Position numbers and translations under genes: made by a program. The notes beneath the pieces are model-generated. The model did no database searches. It was not told where the DNA came from and was given only the letters and a program-made list of their open reading frames with translations. From positions 124,001 through 188,000 of the forward strand of contig JAYPVI010000003.1 in assembly GCA_038134525.1 (NCBI GenBank): a DNA stretch of 64,000 nt, given 5' to 3'. Shown one piece after another: positions 28,601-35,370 of the stretch (its first letter is position 1; each line of letters opens with the position of its first letter). Source of the DNA: GCA-002727735 sp038134525 (GTDB lineage Bacteria > Bacteroidota > Bacteroidia > Flavobacteriales_D > Parvicellaceae).

Positions 28601-29718
28601 TCAATGTCTTGGCCTTCTTGTGTCCAAGAGGTTCCGTTCCTAGCATAAATTCTTACATGTCCTGCGTCAGATCCATTACCATCATTATTATATGCCCCAA
28701 TAGCTACTCTATCTCCTACAGCGTTCAGGGAGACAGAATATCCAGAACGATCGTCAGCTGCTTCCCCGTCAATGTCTTGGCCTTGTTGTGTCCAAGAGGT
28801 CCCGTTCCAAGCATAAATTCTTACATGTCCTGCGTTAGGTCCATTACCATCATTACCATTTGCTCCAATAGCTACAAGATCTCCTGCAGCATTCATGCAA
28901 ACAGAACGACCAGACTCATCACCAGCTACTTCCCCGTCAATGTCTTGTCCTAGTTGTGTCCATGAAGTTCCGTTCCAGGCATAAATTCTTACATGTCCTG
29001 CGTAAGATCCATTTCCATCATTGCCTGGTGCCCCAATTGCTACTCTATCTCCTGCAGCATTCATGGAAACAGAATTTCCAGATTCATCACCAAAGGCTTC
29101 CCCATCTATATCTTGGCCTTGTTGCATCCAAGAGGTCCCGTTCCAGGTATAAATTCTTACATGTCCTGCGTTAGATCCATTACCATTATTGTATTGTGCT
29201 CCAATAGCAACTCGATCACCAGCAGCATTTATGGAAACAGAACGTCCAGAATAATCATAAGCTGTTTCTCCATCAATGTCTTGGCCTTGTTGTGTCCAAG
29301 AGGTCCCGTTCCAGGTATAAATTCTTACATGTCCTGCGTAAGATCCATTTCCACCATTGTATGGTGCCCCAATAGCTACTCTATCTCCTGCAGCATTCAG
29401 GGAGACAGAATACCCAGAATCATCACTTGCTGCTTCTCCATCAATGTCTTGGCCTTGTTGTGTCCAAGAGATCCCGTTCCAAGCATAAATTCTTACATGG
29501 CCTCCGCCTGGGACACTTCCATCATTTCCATGTGCTCCAATGGCAACTCGATCACCAGCAGCATTTATGGAAACAGAATGTCCAGAATAATCATAAGCTG
29601 TTTCTCCATCAATGTCTTGGCCTATTTGTATAATTTGAGCATTTATCGTAAAGCCAAACAGCAAGGTGAATACAACACTTAAATGAAGAAAAATAGCGCG
29701 GTAGTAAGGTAATTTCAT
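22651..29718 (-). CDS. Giant secreted adhesin-like protein with SprB repeats and T9SS sorting domain
   Basis: Secreted or cell-surface protein of 2355 aa. A signal peptide (1-27, ending TINAQ) is followed by seven tandem 56-aa FG-GAP-like repeats (about 30-420, each with GDRVAIGAP and HVRIYAWNGTSW) and a PKD domain (about 418-502, WQWRFGDGQSSTQANPYH). A long series of SprB-type repeats follows (about 590-2265, pattern CFG..DGS..V..GG..PY.Y.W...L..G.Y.VTVTD..GC). Several of these hold jelly-roll inserts of MAM, LamG or reelin type (about 616-746, 1053-1230, 1343-1519, 1603-1783, 1858-2006). The end (about 2275-2355, ITPNPF, then GVYFLVLQ) is a type A T9SS sorting domain. It would be exported by T9SS and act in adhesion or gliding. 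The low-complexity composition (Ser, Asn, Tyr, Gly) is normal for such proteins. Confidence 0.93.
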   Translation of the reverse strand: MKLPYYRAIFLHLSVVFTLLFGFTINAQIIQIGQDIDGETAYDYSGHSVSINAAGDRVAIGAHGNDGSVPGGGHVRIYAWNGISWTQQGQDIDGEAASDDSGYSVSLNAAGDRVAIGAPYNGGNGSYAGHVRIYTWNGTSWTQQGQDIDGETAYDYSGRSVSINAAGDRVAIGAQYNNGNGSNAGHVRIYTWNGTSWMQQGQDIDGEAFGDESGNSVSMNAAGDRVAIGAPGNDGNGSYAGHVRIYAWNGTSWTQLGQDIDGEVAGDESGRSVCMNAAGDLVAIGANGNDGNGPNAGHVRIYAWNGTSWTQQGQDIDGEAADDRSGYSVSLNAVGDRVAIGAYNNDGNGSDAGHVRIYARNGTSWTQEGQDIDGEAGADNSGTSVSMNAAGDRVAIGAPDNDGNGSNAGHVRVYYDPNAVVNVGFEANTDIICLQDTVYFTDTSITNAITWQWRFGDGQSSTQANPYHIYSQEGNYDVTLIISDSAGALDSATYHNYVHVIGPNSVSASSQDSVCLTGGSVHLDVSALTTNNVPYQLSWNTGDTSTQINNLNQGNYSYAMTVNQCLLQDSFAIGTGPNNAINLQMYSDDVSCFGFDGAAGVGVINGQISTMEENFDAGNFSLSGWDNTLSSIPWFISNTSYSNPYAMESGNISNYGNTSVELSVFLNDSATISFMKSVSSENNYDYLRFYIDGTQLGYWSGYVSWSQSTYDIGPGNHVFRWAYTKDGSVSSGSDAAWVDDIIISGNSLSGFTYQWNDPLQQTTASISGLNAGVYQVTVTDSLGCAGVDSAIVNPFTPINVTVNTQDITCEGLTDGTATAVVTGGDAPYTYQFSGGFSSDSVTTSLSTGAYYVNITDQDNCTAMGNFYIYDANVPTINLTATDPSCTSGNDGTISSVITNGNAPYNYLWNDTLQQTTSTATNLTNGTYMLTITDSLNCSYDTSITISNEFIVDVLVYPPSCYGFSDGSAAIHVSNGNSPTFSWSTGATTDSIIGLADGYYLFTVSDGVLCDYTDTAFVEEPDSLILTAQITDVSCNTNNGSIQVNTNASSHSSNVLKMENNGNWSSSNYNQYMTPIYPDKISFDVMSPDISNSNDMHSVFLVEDGSSDLVWFSMSTDVNTSLPVMGPIGITSSSSTVVSSYYSYNVYPFYYTPGTWYHVEFRNISFSTNTFDYYVNNQLVSANIPFRGYPYNVDRLRLYHSTQNSVTSYLDNIDFSSNGTSLWNEDYENGLSSAYNSSYYTNTIVNANVLNYGSAANYAWSNGDTTYNINGLAPGSYTVTVSTSANCSETETYQIVDLGSPVVGFSTTNTSCLGSSDGSATIQVSGGVAPYDYSYNQGNTLENTLVTEGAENGMGNFTSSGTQPFTITSAYNHSGDSAYYNAYGNYNDNYLTCDSVFDFTNMTNGSFEFWHIAKTRGSDDYCYVEYSTNNGSTWFRIPSTNYNGSASTYTGSYPYFDEYSYTLWGSSSSPNNNWWIEESFDLSFLSGNASVMFRFHLDSDNLYTKFGWLIDDISIKANDANDSVIVDLGNGIFSVSVTDQNGCVVSDSTNIGANPYNMNLALTSSDVSCSGATNGSVQVNVTGGVSPYSYYYYQDVSSGGNDTLVNVDAENGYGNFLSSGSNYFYTSSYYSKSGNYSFFNNYDNYDYNYFTYNTNIDLSNATTASLNFWQIAKTEGGYDFCYIEYSDDGGSNWQSIPSTNYNGNANNYSGTTPSFDEDSYTDWGISNNTPSNNWWKEENFDLSFLAGENDVRIRFRLTSNSSSYRYGWLLDDIMLTVNDNQGPVAYDLSSGMVYVQVVDSVGCGITDSTNIGVDSLFNVTMQPNNVTCFGDQDGSVSISVNGGAYPYTYTWTSNSGSNHTEDFESAVNSNYWSSYSGYIGATCGVNSGANALVFDHAGLRSMESTAQTAGPNSSISFYLLYGAGSNNCESVDAGEEVSLEFSLNGSVWNNINTYSLPSYQSGVFEYINEPIPTSAYGSNVYFRIVQYSNSGAGYDEWSLDDVTLNLGSGGTSSSSSITNLGPGFYNVTVTDSAGCTENQNVTIQQPPALNHNLSSTNANCPTGNTGSVSATATGGVPPYTYYWSNGQTASQVNNVSVGTYQCTITDQNGCVSTGVTSVSSISNLSVNLSHNNITCFGSNNGFANVSATGGIPPYSYNWSNGQTTSQISSLGPGTYSATVTDNFNCSSQLSTTIVEPPAININIQPTNTSQGLNNGSASASVTGGSPPYSLLWSSGQVSYNIYNLAPGNYTLTVTDNNNCQESQSVDIQGSVDIQENGSSLVVSITPNPFINEAFITIDGYQGIYDLKVLDIQGKEVERHEKMQGGFVLKKGDKSPGVYFLVLQLEGNKLNERIIIE
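28470..29630 (-). repeat. Seven tandem 168-bp coding repeats
   Basis: The sequence TCAATGTCTT (or TCTATATCTT once) recurs every 168 bp exactly, at 28601, 28769, 28937, 29105, 29273, 29441 and 29609. Each unit encodes one 56-residue FG-GAP-like repeat. Neighbouring units are highly similar in DNA, which points to recent expansion or recombination within the array. Confidence 0.92.
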
Positions 29719-29839
29719 GGGGTAAGTTTTTAGAAAGAATAAGTATTCTACACCTTAAGGTATAAATTTTTATTATCCCATCAAAGTAATCAGCACTAAA
29801 TCAATTTTTTTTGAATTGATTATCCTTTAAAGAATAGTG

Positions 29840-30697
29840 CTACAATTGTGTTTTAAATTCAACAATGTCATTTGCACTAAAATTTGAGTCAGGAAAATCA
29901 ATGTCATTGTATTTTGACAACACTTCAATTATGGTGTTAGCAACAGCTATTCTGGCACAATGTTTATTATCTGCCGGTATTATATACCATGGTACATTTG
30001 AAGTAGATGTTTTTTGAATAGCATTTTCGTAAGCTATTTGATAGTCATTCCACCTTTTTCTTTCTTCTATATCACCAGCTTCAAATTTCCAATTTTTTTC
30101 TGGTAAATTTAATCTTCGAAGTAATCTGTTTTTTTGCTCTTCTTTGGATAGGTGTAAAAAGAATTTAAGGACAATAGTTCCATTACACATTAAGTGTTCC
30201 TCGAAGTTGACTATAGATTTATATCTGTTGTTCCAAAACTCTTGTGTGGCATCTTCAGGTTGGTTTACATCAGGGAGTCTCTCTAAAAGTAGATATGTTG
30301 GATGTACTTTTGTAATTAAAACATTTTCGTAATGCGTTCTATTAAATATGCCAAAACATCCTTTTTCTGGTAATGCACGGTAATGGCGCCATAAAAAATC
30401 GTGTTCATGTTCTTTTTTAGATGGTTTTTTGAAACTAGTTACCCTTATGCCGGACACATTTACATTTTTAAATACTTCTCTAATTAAACTATCCTTACCA
30501 GCAGTATCCATGCCTTGTAAACAAATTAATACAGCATATTTATTATGAGCATATAGCTTCTCCTGTATTAAGGCAATTTGTTTTCTTAATTGCTTAAGTA
30601 TATCCTTTAACTCTTTTTTATCAAGGTTGGTATTATAGGATGTGGGTGTTTTGGATAGAGATACTGGCTGGTCTACTTTTATTGAATAAAAAGACAT
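29840..30697 (-). CDS. Polyphosphate kinase 2 family protein
   Basis: PPK2-type nucleotide phosphotransferase that uses inorganic polyphosphate to phosphorylate nucleoside mono- or diphosphates, cytoplasmic, 285 aa, single domain. The Walker A loop is QGMDTAGKDS (about residues 59-68). Next come the lid-region features RVTSFKKPSKKE and HDFLWR, and FGIFNRTHYENVL (about 116-128) as the Walker B/Arg region. Length and motifs suit the single-domain PPK2 class; whether it prefers AMP, ADP or GDP cannot be told. It lies 43 bp downstream of purD and may share its transcript, linking nucleotide synthesis with phosphate storage. Confidence 0.9.
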   Translation of the reverse strand: MSFYSIKVDQPVSLSKTPTSYNTNLDKKELKDILKQLRKQIALIQEKLYAHNKYAVLICLQGMDTAGKDSLIREVFKNVNVSGIRVTSFKKPSKKEHEHDFLWRHYRALPEKGCFGIFNRTHYENVLITKVHPTYLLLERLPDVNQPEDATQEFWNNRYKSIVNFEEHLMCNGTIVLKFFLHLSKEEQKNRLLRRLNLPEKNWKFEAGDIEERKRWNDYQIAYENAIQKTSTSNVPWYIIPADNKHCARIAVANTIIEVLSKYNDIDFPDSNFSANDIVEFKTQL

Positions 30698-30740
30698 AAA
30701 CTGAAAAATTTTTACTCAATAAAGTTACTGTTTTTGATGT

Positions 30741-32012
30741 TTACATCACATCTTGACCAATATCCTTACGGTAGTAAGAGCCCTCAAAGTGAATTTTATC
30801 CAAATTTTCGTAGCTCGTTTTTAGGGCTGTTTCTAGATTTTTACCATAAGAAGTTACGGCTATTACTCGACCTCCATTGCTTACTACTTTGTTGTTTTTA
30901 ATGGTAGTTCCTGCATGAAAGACCATGGATTTTTCATCTGTATTAGCCATGGATATTTCCTTCCCTTTTTCATAAGATTCAGGATAGCCACCAGCTACCA
31001 TCATGACAGTGCTGGCTGTTCTAAGGTCTATTTCCACATCTCTTTCAGAAAGCGTATCGGTAGCAATACCATCAAATAGCTCTAATATGTCTGACTTTAA
31101 CCGTGGTAAGACAACCTCTGTCTCTGGGTCGCCTAATCTACAGTTGTATTCTATAACATAAGGGTCGCCTTTTACCGCAATAAGCCCAAAGAAGATAAAT
31201 CCAGAGTAAGCAATGCCATCTTTATTTAGCCCTTTTACCGTAGGTATGATGATTTGATTTTCTACTTTATCCATGAACTCTCTATTGGCAAAAGGCACTG
31301 GAGATATTGCCCCCATTCCACCTGTATTCAAACCTGTATCTTTCTCTCCAATTCGTTTATAATCTTTGGCTTCTGGTAATATTTTATAATTTTTTCCATC
31401 AGTAATGATAAAAACGCTCAGCTCTAACCCAGATAAAAACTCTTCAATTACCACGGTATCACTAGCAGCTCCGAATTGTCCTTTCAACATATTGGAAAGT
31501 GCTTTTTTAGCTTTGTTTAAGTCACTTTCTATGATTACCCCTTTTCCTGAAGCTAATCCATCAGCTTTAAGCACGTATGGAGCTTTTTGACTTTCAAGAA
31601 AGGCTAACCCATCCTCTAATTGTTTTTTATTGAAAGAAGCCGATTTTGCTGTAGGAATTCGATGTCTCTTCATAAAGGATTTTGCAAAATCTTTACTGCC
31701 TTCTAGTTGAGCCCCTTCTTTTGTTGGCCCAATTACGGTAATGTTAGCCAATCGAGGTTGACTGCTAAAATAATCATGAATACCATCTACTAAAGGTTGT
31801 TCAGGACCAACTACCAATAAGTCTACATCATGTTGAATGGTGAAATCGCCAATAGCTTTAAAATCGTTTAAATCTAAAGCAATGTTTTCAGCTATTTCTG
31901 CTGTTCCTGCATTACCTGGAGCAACATACAACTTTTCTAGCTGAGAACTTTGTGCCATTTTCCATGCCAATGCATGCTCACGCCCCCCCGATCCTAACAA
32001 TAGTATTTTCAT
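30741..32012 (-). CDS. purD: Phosphoribosylamine--glycine ligase
   Basis: GAR synthetase, step 2 of purine synthesis, joining glycine to phosphoribosylamine with ATP. It is an ATP-grasp enzyme of about 423 aa. The start KILLLGSGGREHALAW is the family signature, the ATP-binding loop is LKADGLASGKGVI (about 143-155), and RLGDPETEV (about 288-296) is the metal-binding PROSITE-type motif. A GTG at 32027 would add five residues, but the ATG at 32012 gives the standard N-terminus. It is on the same strand as purQ but 9 kb away, so the purine genes are scattered. A run of 13 A lies 15 bp upstream of the ATG. Confidence 0.96.
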   Translation of the reverse strand: MKILLLGSGGREHALAWKMAQSSQLEKLYVAPGNAGTAEIAENIALDLNDFKAIGDFTIQHDVDLLVVGPEQPLVDGIHDYFSSQPRLANITVIGPTKEGAQLEGSKDFAKSFMKRHRIPTAKSASFNKKQLEDGLAFLESQKAPYVLKADGLASGKGVIIESDLNKAKKALSNMLKGQFGAASDTVVIEEFLSGLELSVFIITDGKNYKILPEAKDYKRIGEKDTGLNTGGMGAISPVPFANREFMDKVENQIIIPTVKGLNKDGIAYSGFIFFGLIAVKGDPYVIEYNCRLGDPETEVVLPRLKSDILELFDGIATDTLSERDVEIDLRTASTVMMVAGGYPESYEKGKEISMANTDEKSMVFHAGTTIKNNKVVSNGGRVIAVTSYGKNLETALKTSYENLDKIHFEGSYYRKDIGQDVM

Positions 32013-32096
32013 GAATGAATTTTTCACAAAAAAAAAAAAATATATGGCATCAAACTCAAATAATTTTCAACACCACAATATTTATTTTAAACAATG

Positions 32097-32104
32097 TATA
32101 TTTG
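32097..32104 (+). promoter_or_regulatory. Promoter -7 element for the metal-uptake pair
   Basis: TATATTTG fits TAnnTTTG, 59 bp upstream of the HMA-protein ATG, leaving room for a leader. No -33 box is clear. Confidence 0.4.
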
Positions 32105-32163
32105 CATATACGATATTTAAGATTGGAATGAATATTGTTGATAATTTTTAAAACACAATAATT

Positions 32164-32490
32164 ATGAAAAAGCAAATCATCTTATCTCTCTTATTTTCTA
32201 TGTTTATGTTAACGGGTTTTGCTAAAGACATTAAGATCACTTTTCACGTAAATGGAAAATGCGGAATGTGTGAAGAACGCATTGAAAATGCATTGGACAT
32301 AAAAGGGGTCAAATTTGTTGACTGGTCAGTTGAGACTAAAATGTGTACAGTTAAATTTAACCCTGAAGTCATTTCAGAAAAAGAAATTCATCAAGTAATA
32401 GCTAAACTTGGTCACGACACTTCTCAGTGCAAGGCTACAGATAAAGATTACAACAGCTTACACCATTGTTGTCATTATAAGAGAGAATAA
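32164..32490 (+). CDS. Secreted heavy-metal-associated (HMA) domain protein
   Basis: Small periplasmic metal chaperone-like protein, 108 aa. A signal peptide (1-20, ending LTGFA) is followed by a ferredoxin-like HMA domain with the metal motif CGMC (about residues 37-40; usual form CxxC in GMTCxxC) and a tail rich in Cys and His (HHCCHY). CopZ-type domains bind Cu(I) or similar thiophilic metals. The gene is 7 bp upstream of a TonB-dependent receptor, a pairing common in Bacteroidota. The likely role is to take metal from, or signal to, that receptor; which metal is unproven. Confidence 0.85.
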   Translation: MKKQIILSLLFSMFMLTGFAKDIKITFHVNGKCGMCEERIENALDIKGVKFVDWSVETKMCTVKFNPEVISEKEIHQVIAKLGHDTSQCKATDKDYNSLHHCCHYKRE

Positions 32491-32497
32491 TTAAACA

Positions 32498-34756
32498 ATG
32501 CAATATTTTTTAAGTTTTCTACTATTATTTTCTATTTCCTTTTTTGTAGAGGCTCAAGAACATGAAGAACATGTTTCTGGTCATGTATTTGAATTGATTG
32601 GAAACGACTCTGTAGTTCCCCTAGTTGGTGTAAACGTATTTTACTCAGGAACTACGGATGGAACAATTACTAATTCAGCGGGGTACTTTGAACTAGAACA
32701 TGACCACTCTAACCACATGTTAGTTTTCAGTTTTGTAGGTTACCAATCGGACACATTACATATTCATGATAATGAAGAATTAAGTGTCGTATTAAGCGAA
32801 GGAAAAATTCTAGAAGATGTGGTGGTAGAGTTTAAAAAGGGGTCCTATACTTTTTCCAGAATAGACCCTAGACATGCCCACATTATTGGGCAAGATGAAC
32901 TCCGAAAAGCGGCGTGCTGCAATTTGGCGGAGAGTTTTGAAACCGACCCTTCAGTAGACGCCACATTTACAGATGCGGTTACTGGAACCAAACAAATTCA
33001 AATGATGGGTCTTTCTGGGAAATATGTTCAAATGTTGTCTGGAAATGTTCCGGCACTTAGAGGCCTTTCTCTTTTATATGGACTAAAGCAAATTCCGGGT
33101 TCTTTTATCCATCAAATTGCTGTTTCTAAAGGAGCCGGCTCAGTACTCAACGGTTTTGAAAGTATGATTGGTCAAATCAATATGAACCTGAAGCAACCTG
33201 AATATGCGGAGAAATTTCATTTTAATTTTTATTTGAATCAAGGTGGGAGAACGGAATATAATACTTTCTATACCCACAAGTTTAAAAAGAAATGGTCCAC
33301 AACGGTAATGGCTCACTATGAAGATCAGTCCATTAAAAATGATCGAAATCAGGACGATTTTTTGGATATGCCGCTACATAATGATTTCATATTTCATAAT
33401 CAATGGAACTATAGATCATCTAAAATTCACATGGAATTAGGCTACAATGGTGCATATAGCAAAATGACTTCTGGAAGGATAGATGTTCAGCCATCTTACC
33501 CTGTAAATATGGAAATTTTACATGCTAATGCATTTGCCAAAATCGGATATTTATTTCCTAATGATGATTTTAAAAGCTTAGCATTACAGCTGAGTGCAAA
33601 CCTCAATGATCAGCAGACCACCATTGGACTTACCAATTTTAGGGGTCGTCAATTATCCGGATATGCCAATTTGATTTTTCAACAAGAAATAGGCAAAAAT
33701 CCAGAAGAAAATTATTACAAATTGGGAGCTAGTTTTCAAGTAGATAGTGTTTCAGAAATATTAAGTCTGAGGTATTTAAACTTGATGAATAACAACACCA
33801 ACTTTTACAACAGGAGATTGGAGATGGTTCCAGGTATTTATGGAGAATTTACTCACAACTCTGAAAAATGGGGTGTTATTGCAGGCTTAAGAGGGGATTA
33901 CACTTCTTATTTCGATCAATATTTTTTTACCCCACGTTTACATATAAGACATAGTTTCTCTAATGAAACTGCTATTAAGTTGATGGGAGGAAGTGGTAGG
34001 CGTACTCCTTTTATGCTTATGGAAAATGTGGGCTACATGGCATCATCTAGACAATGGATTTTAGATTCATACGGAATGATTGGCTTGCAACAAGAAATAG
34101 CATGGAACTTTGGAGCAGCATTATTACATGAATTTGATTTATGGAACAGAGATGGTGTTTTTACCTTTGATGCATACCGTAGTTTCTTTGAGAATCAGCT
34201 CGTAGTTGACTTGGACCAAAGTGCTAGAGAAATCCATTTTTATGCATTAAACGGAAGATCTTACTCCAACTCTATTCAAGCAGAGATCAATTATGATATC
34301 AATAGAAGAATAAGTGTAAGAACAGCATATCGTTTTTTGGATGTAAAAACCGATTATCAAACCGGGCTACTAGAAAAACCATTTGTGTCCAAACATAGAG
34401 GTTTCTTAAATGTGGCCTACAGTACCCGAAAAAGAAAAGGTAAGCAATGGGTTGCTGATTTGACAACACAATTTATAGGTAGCCAGCGAATTCCATTTAC
34501 TGGAGACAATGTAGGTTCATATATTCTTGATGAAAGAAGCCCAAATTATGTTATGTTAAATGGACAAATAACAAGACATATGAGTGATCAGTTTTCAGTA
34601 TATACAGGCGTAGAAAACGCGACCAACTTTAGACAGTCTAATCCCATACTCTCTGCAGACGCACCTCATGAATCGTACTTTGACAGTTCTTTAATTTGGG
34701 GCCCAATTTTTGGTCGAATGATTTATTTTGGCCTACGTTACACCATTAAGGATTAA
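32498..34756 (+). CDS. TonB-dependent receptor, probably metal-related
   Basis: Outer-membrane transporter of 752 aa. A signal peptide (ending FFVEAQ) leads into a His-rich start (EHEEHVSGHVFE) and a carboxypeptidase-like domain (about 24-110: PLVGVNVFYSGTTDGTITNS, then FSFVGYQSDTL). The plug follows (about 125-230, with KAACCNLAESFETDPSVDA) and a 22-strand-type barrel ends in GLRYTIKD. The vicinal CC in the plug, the His-rich start and the HMA protein encoded just upstream suggest uptake of copper or another soft metal; this is inference from context. It is convergent with the deacetylase, sharing a TTAA overlap. Confidence 0.9.
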   Translation: MQYFLSFLLLFSISFFVEAQEHEEHVSGHVFELIGNDSVVPLVGVNVFYSGTTDGTITNSAGYFELEHDHSNHMLVFSFVGYQSDTLHIHDNEELSVVLSEGKILEDVVVEFKKGSYTFSRIDPRHAHIIGQDELRKAACCNLAESFETDPSVDATFTDAVTGTKQIQMMGLSGKYVQMLSGNVPALRGLSLLYGLKQIPGSFIHQIAVSKGAGSVLNGFESMIGQINMNLKQPEYAEKFHFNFYLNQGGRTEYNTFYTHKFKKKWSTTVMAHYEDQSIKNDRNQDDFLDMPLHNDFIFHNQWNYRSSKIHMELGYNGAYSKMTSGRIDVQPSYPVNMEILHANAFAKIGYLFPNDDFKSLALQLSANLNDQQTTIGLTNFRGRQLSGYANLIFQQEIGKNPEENYYKLGASFQVDSVSEILSLRYLNLMNNNTNFYNRRLEMVPGIYGEFTHNSEKWGVIAGLRGDYTSYFDQYFFTPRLHIRHSFSNETAIKLMGGSGRRTPFMLMENVGYMASSRQWILDSYGMIGLQQEIAWNFGAALLHEFDLWNRDGVFTFDAYRSFFENQLVVDLDQSAREIHFYALNGRSYSNSIQAEINYDINRRISVRTAYRFLDVKTDYQTGLLEKPFVSKHRGFLNVAYSTRKRKGKQWVADLTTQFIGSQRIPFTGDNVGSYILDERSPNYVMLNGQITRHMSDQFSVYTGVENATNFRQSNPILSADAPHESYFDSSLIWGPIFGRMIYFGLRYTIKD

Positions 34757-35367
34757 TCCAGTACCCCAAACTCATAATGGGAAGCTTTTAATTTTTTAAT
34801 AATGATAGGTAGTGCCTCAATAGTTTTATGTTTGAATTTTTGATTATCATGAAGCACTATTATGCTTCCCGGTTTAACATGTTGAGTAACATTTTCTATG
34901 ATTTCTTTAACACTCAATCTTTTATCAAAATCACCACCTGCTACGTCCCACATTATAATTTTATATTTTTTTTGAAGCGTTCTTTTACTTCTCCAGTTTA
35001 GTTTCCCATATGGGGGTCTAAATAAGTTAGATTTTATAATTTGATTCGCATCATCAACATCTTTTAGGTATTGCTTTTTGTTGGTTTTCCATCCATTGAT
35101 ATGCGTATTACTATGATTACCAATAACATGTCCTTGATGTTTGATTTCTTGAAATAAATTAGGGTGGTTCTCTACATTTTTACCCACACAAAAAAAAGTG
35201 GCTAGCACTTTTTCTTTTCGTAAGATATTGAGTAGTTCCCTAGTTACAGATTCGGTTGGACCATCATCAAAGGTGAGATAAACTATTTGCTCTTTAGATG
35301 GCATTTTCCAAGTTAAACTAGAGAAAATAAAAGGCAGTATTTTGGGTGTTTTTACGGTGTAGAACAT
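34753..35367 (-). CDS. Polysaccharide deacetylase family protein
   Basis: NodB-homology (CE4) deacetylase of 204 aa that removes N-acetyl groups from peptidoglycan or other amino sugars. All five motifs can be followed: TFDDGP (about 28-33), HSNTH (about 85-89), RPPYG (about 117-121), the WDVAGGDF region (about 139-146) and IIVLHDN (about 172-178). No clear signal peptide is seen at the chosen ATG, which starts very near the catalytic fold. It could act inside the cell or be exported by another route. It lies 3 bp downstream of the DUF2723 gene on the same strand, so both are probably one transcript. Confidence 0.92.
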   Translation of the reverse strand: MFYTVKTPKILPFIFSSLTWKMPSKEQIVYLTFDDGPTESVTRELLNILRKEKVLATFFCVGKNVENHPNLFQEIKHQGHVIGNHSNTHINGWKTNKKQYLKDVDDANQIIKSNLFRPPYGKLNWRSKRTLQKKYKIIMWDVAGGDFDKRLSVKEIIENVTQHVKPGSIIVLHDNQKFKHKTIEALPIIIKKLKASHYEFGVLD

Positions 35368-35370
35368 CCA

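Noticed and set aside
28470..29630. Regular repeats that could suggest a CRISPR array
   Set aside because: The 168-bp period with no short repeat/unique spacer pattern, lying inside a protein-coding frame, is a domain repeat. No cas gene is present.
28489..29682. Long plus-strand open frames (154 and 229 codons) opposite the giant gene
   Set aside because: They are antisense to the 168-bp coding repeats; the repeat register keeps the opposite frame open. The product has no protein-like features.
29799..29821. 8-bp inverted repeat between PPK2 and the giant gene as a terminator
   Set aside because: The stem is all A/T except one pair, and on the minus strand no T-tract follows it.
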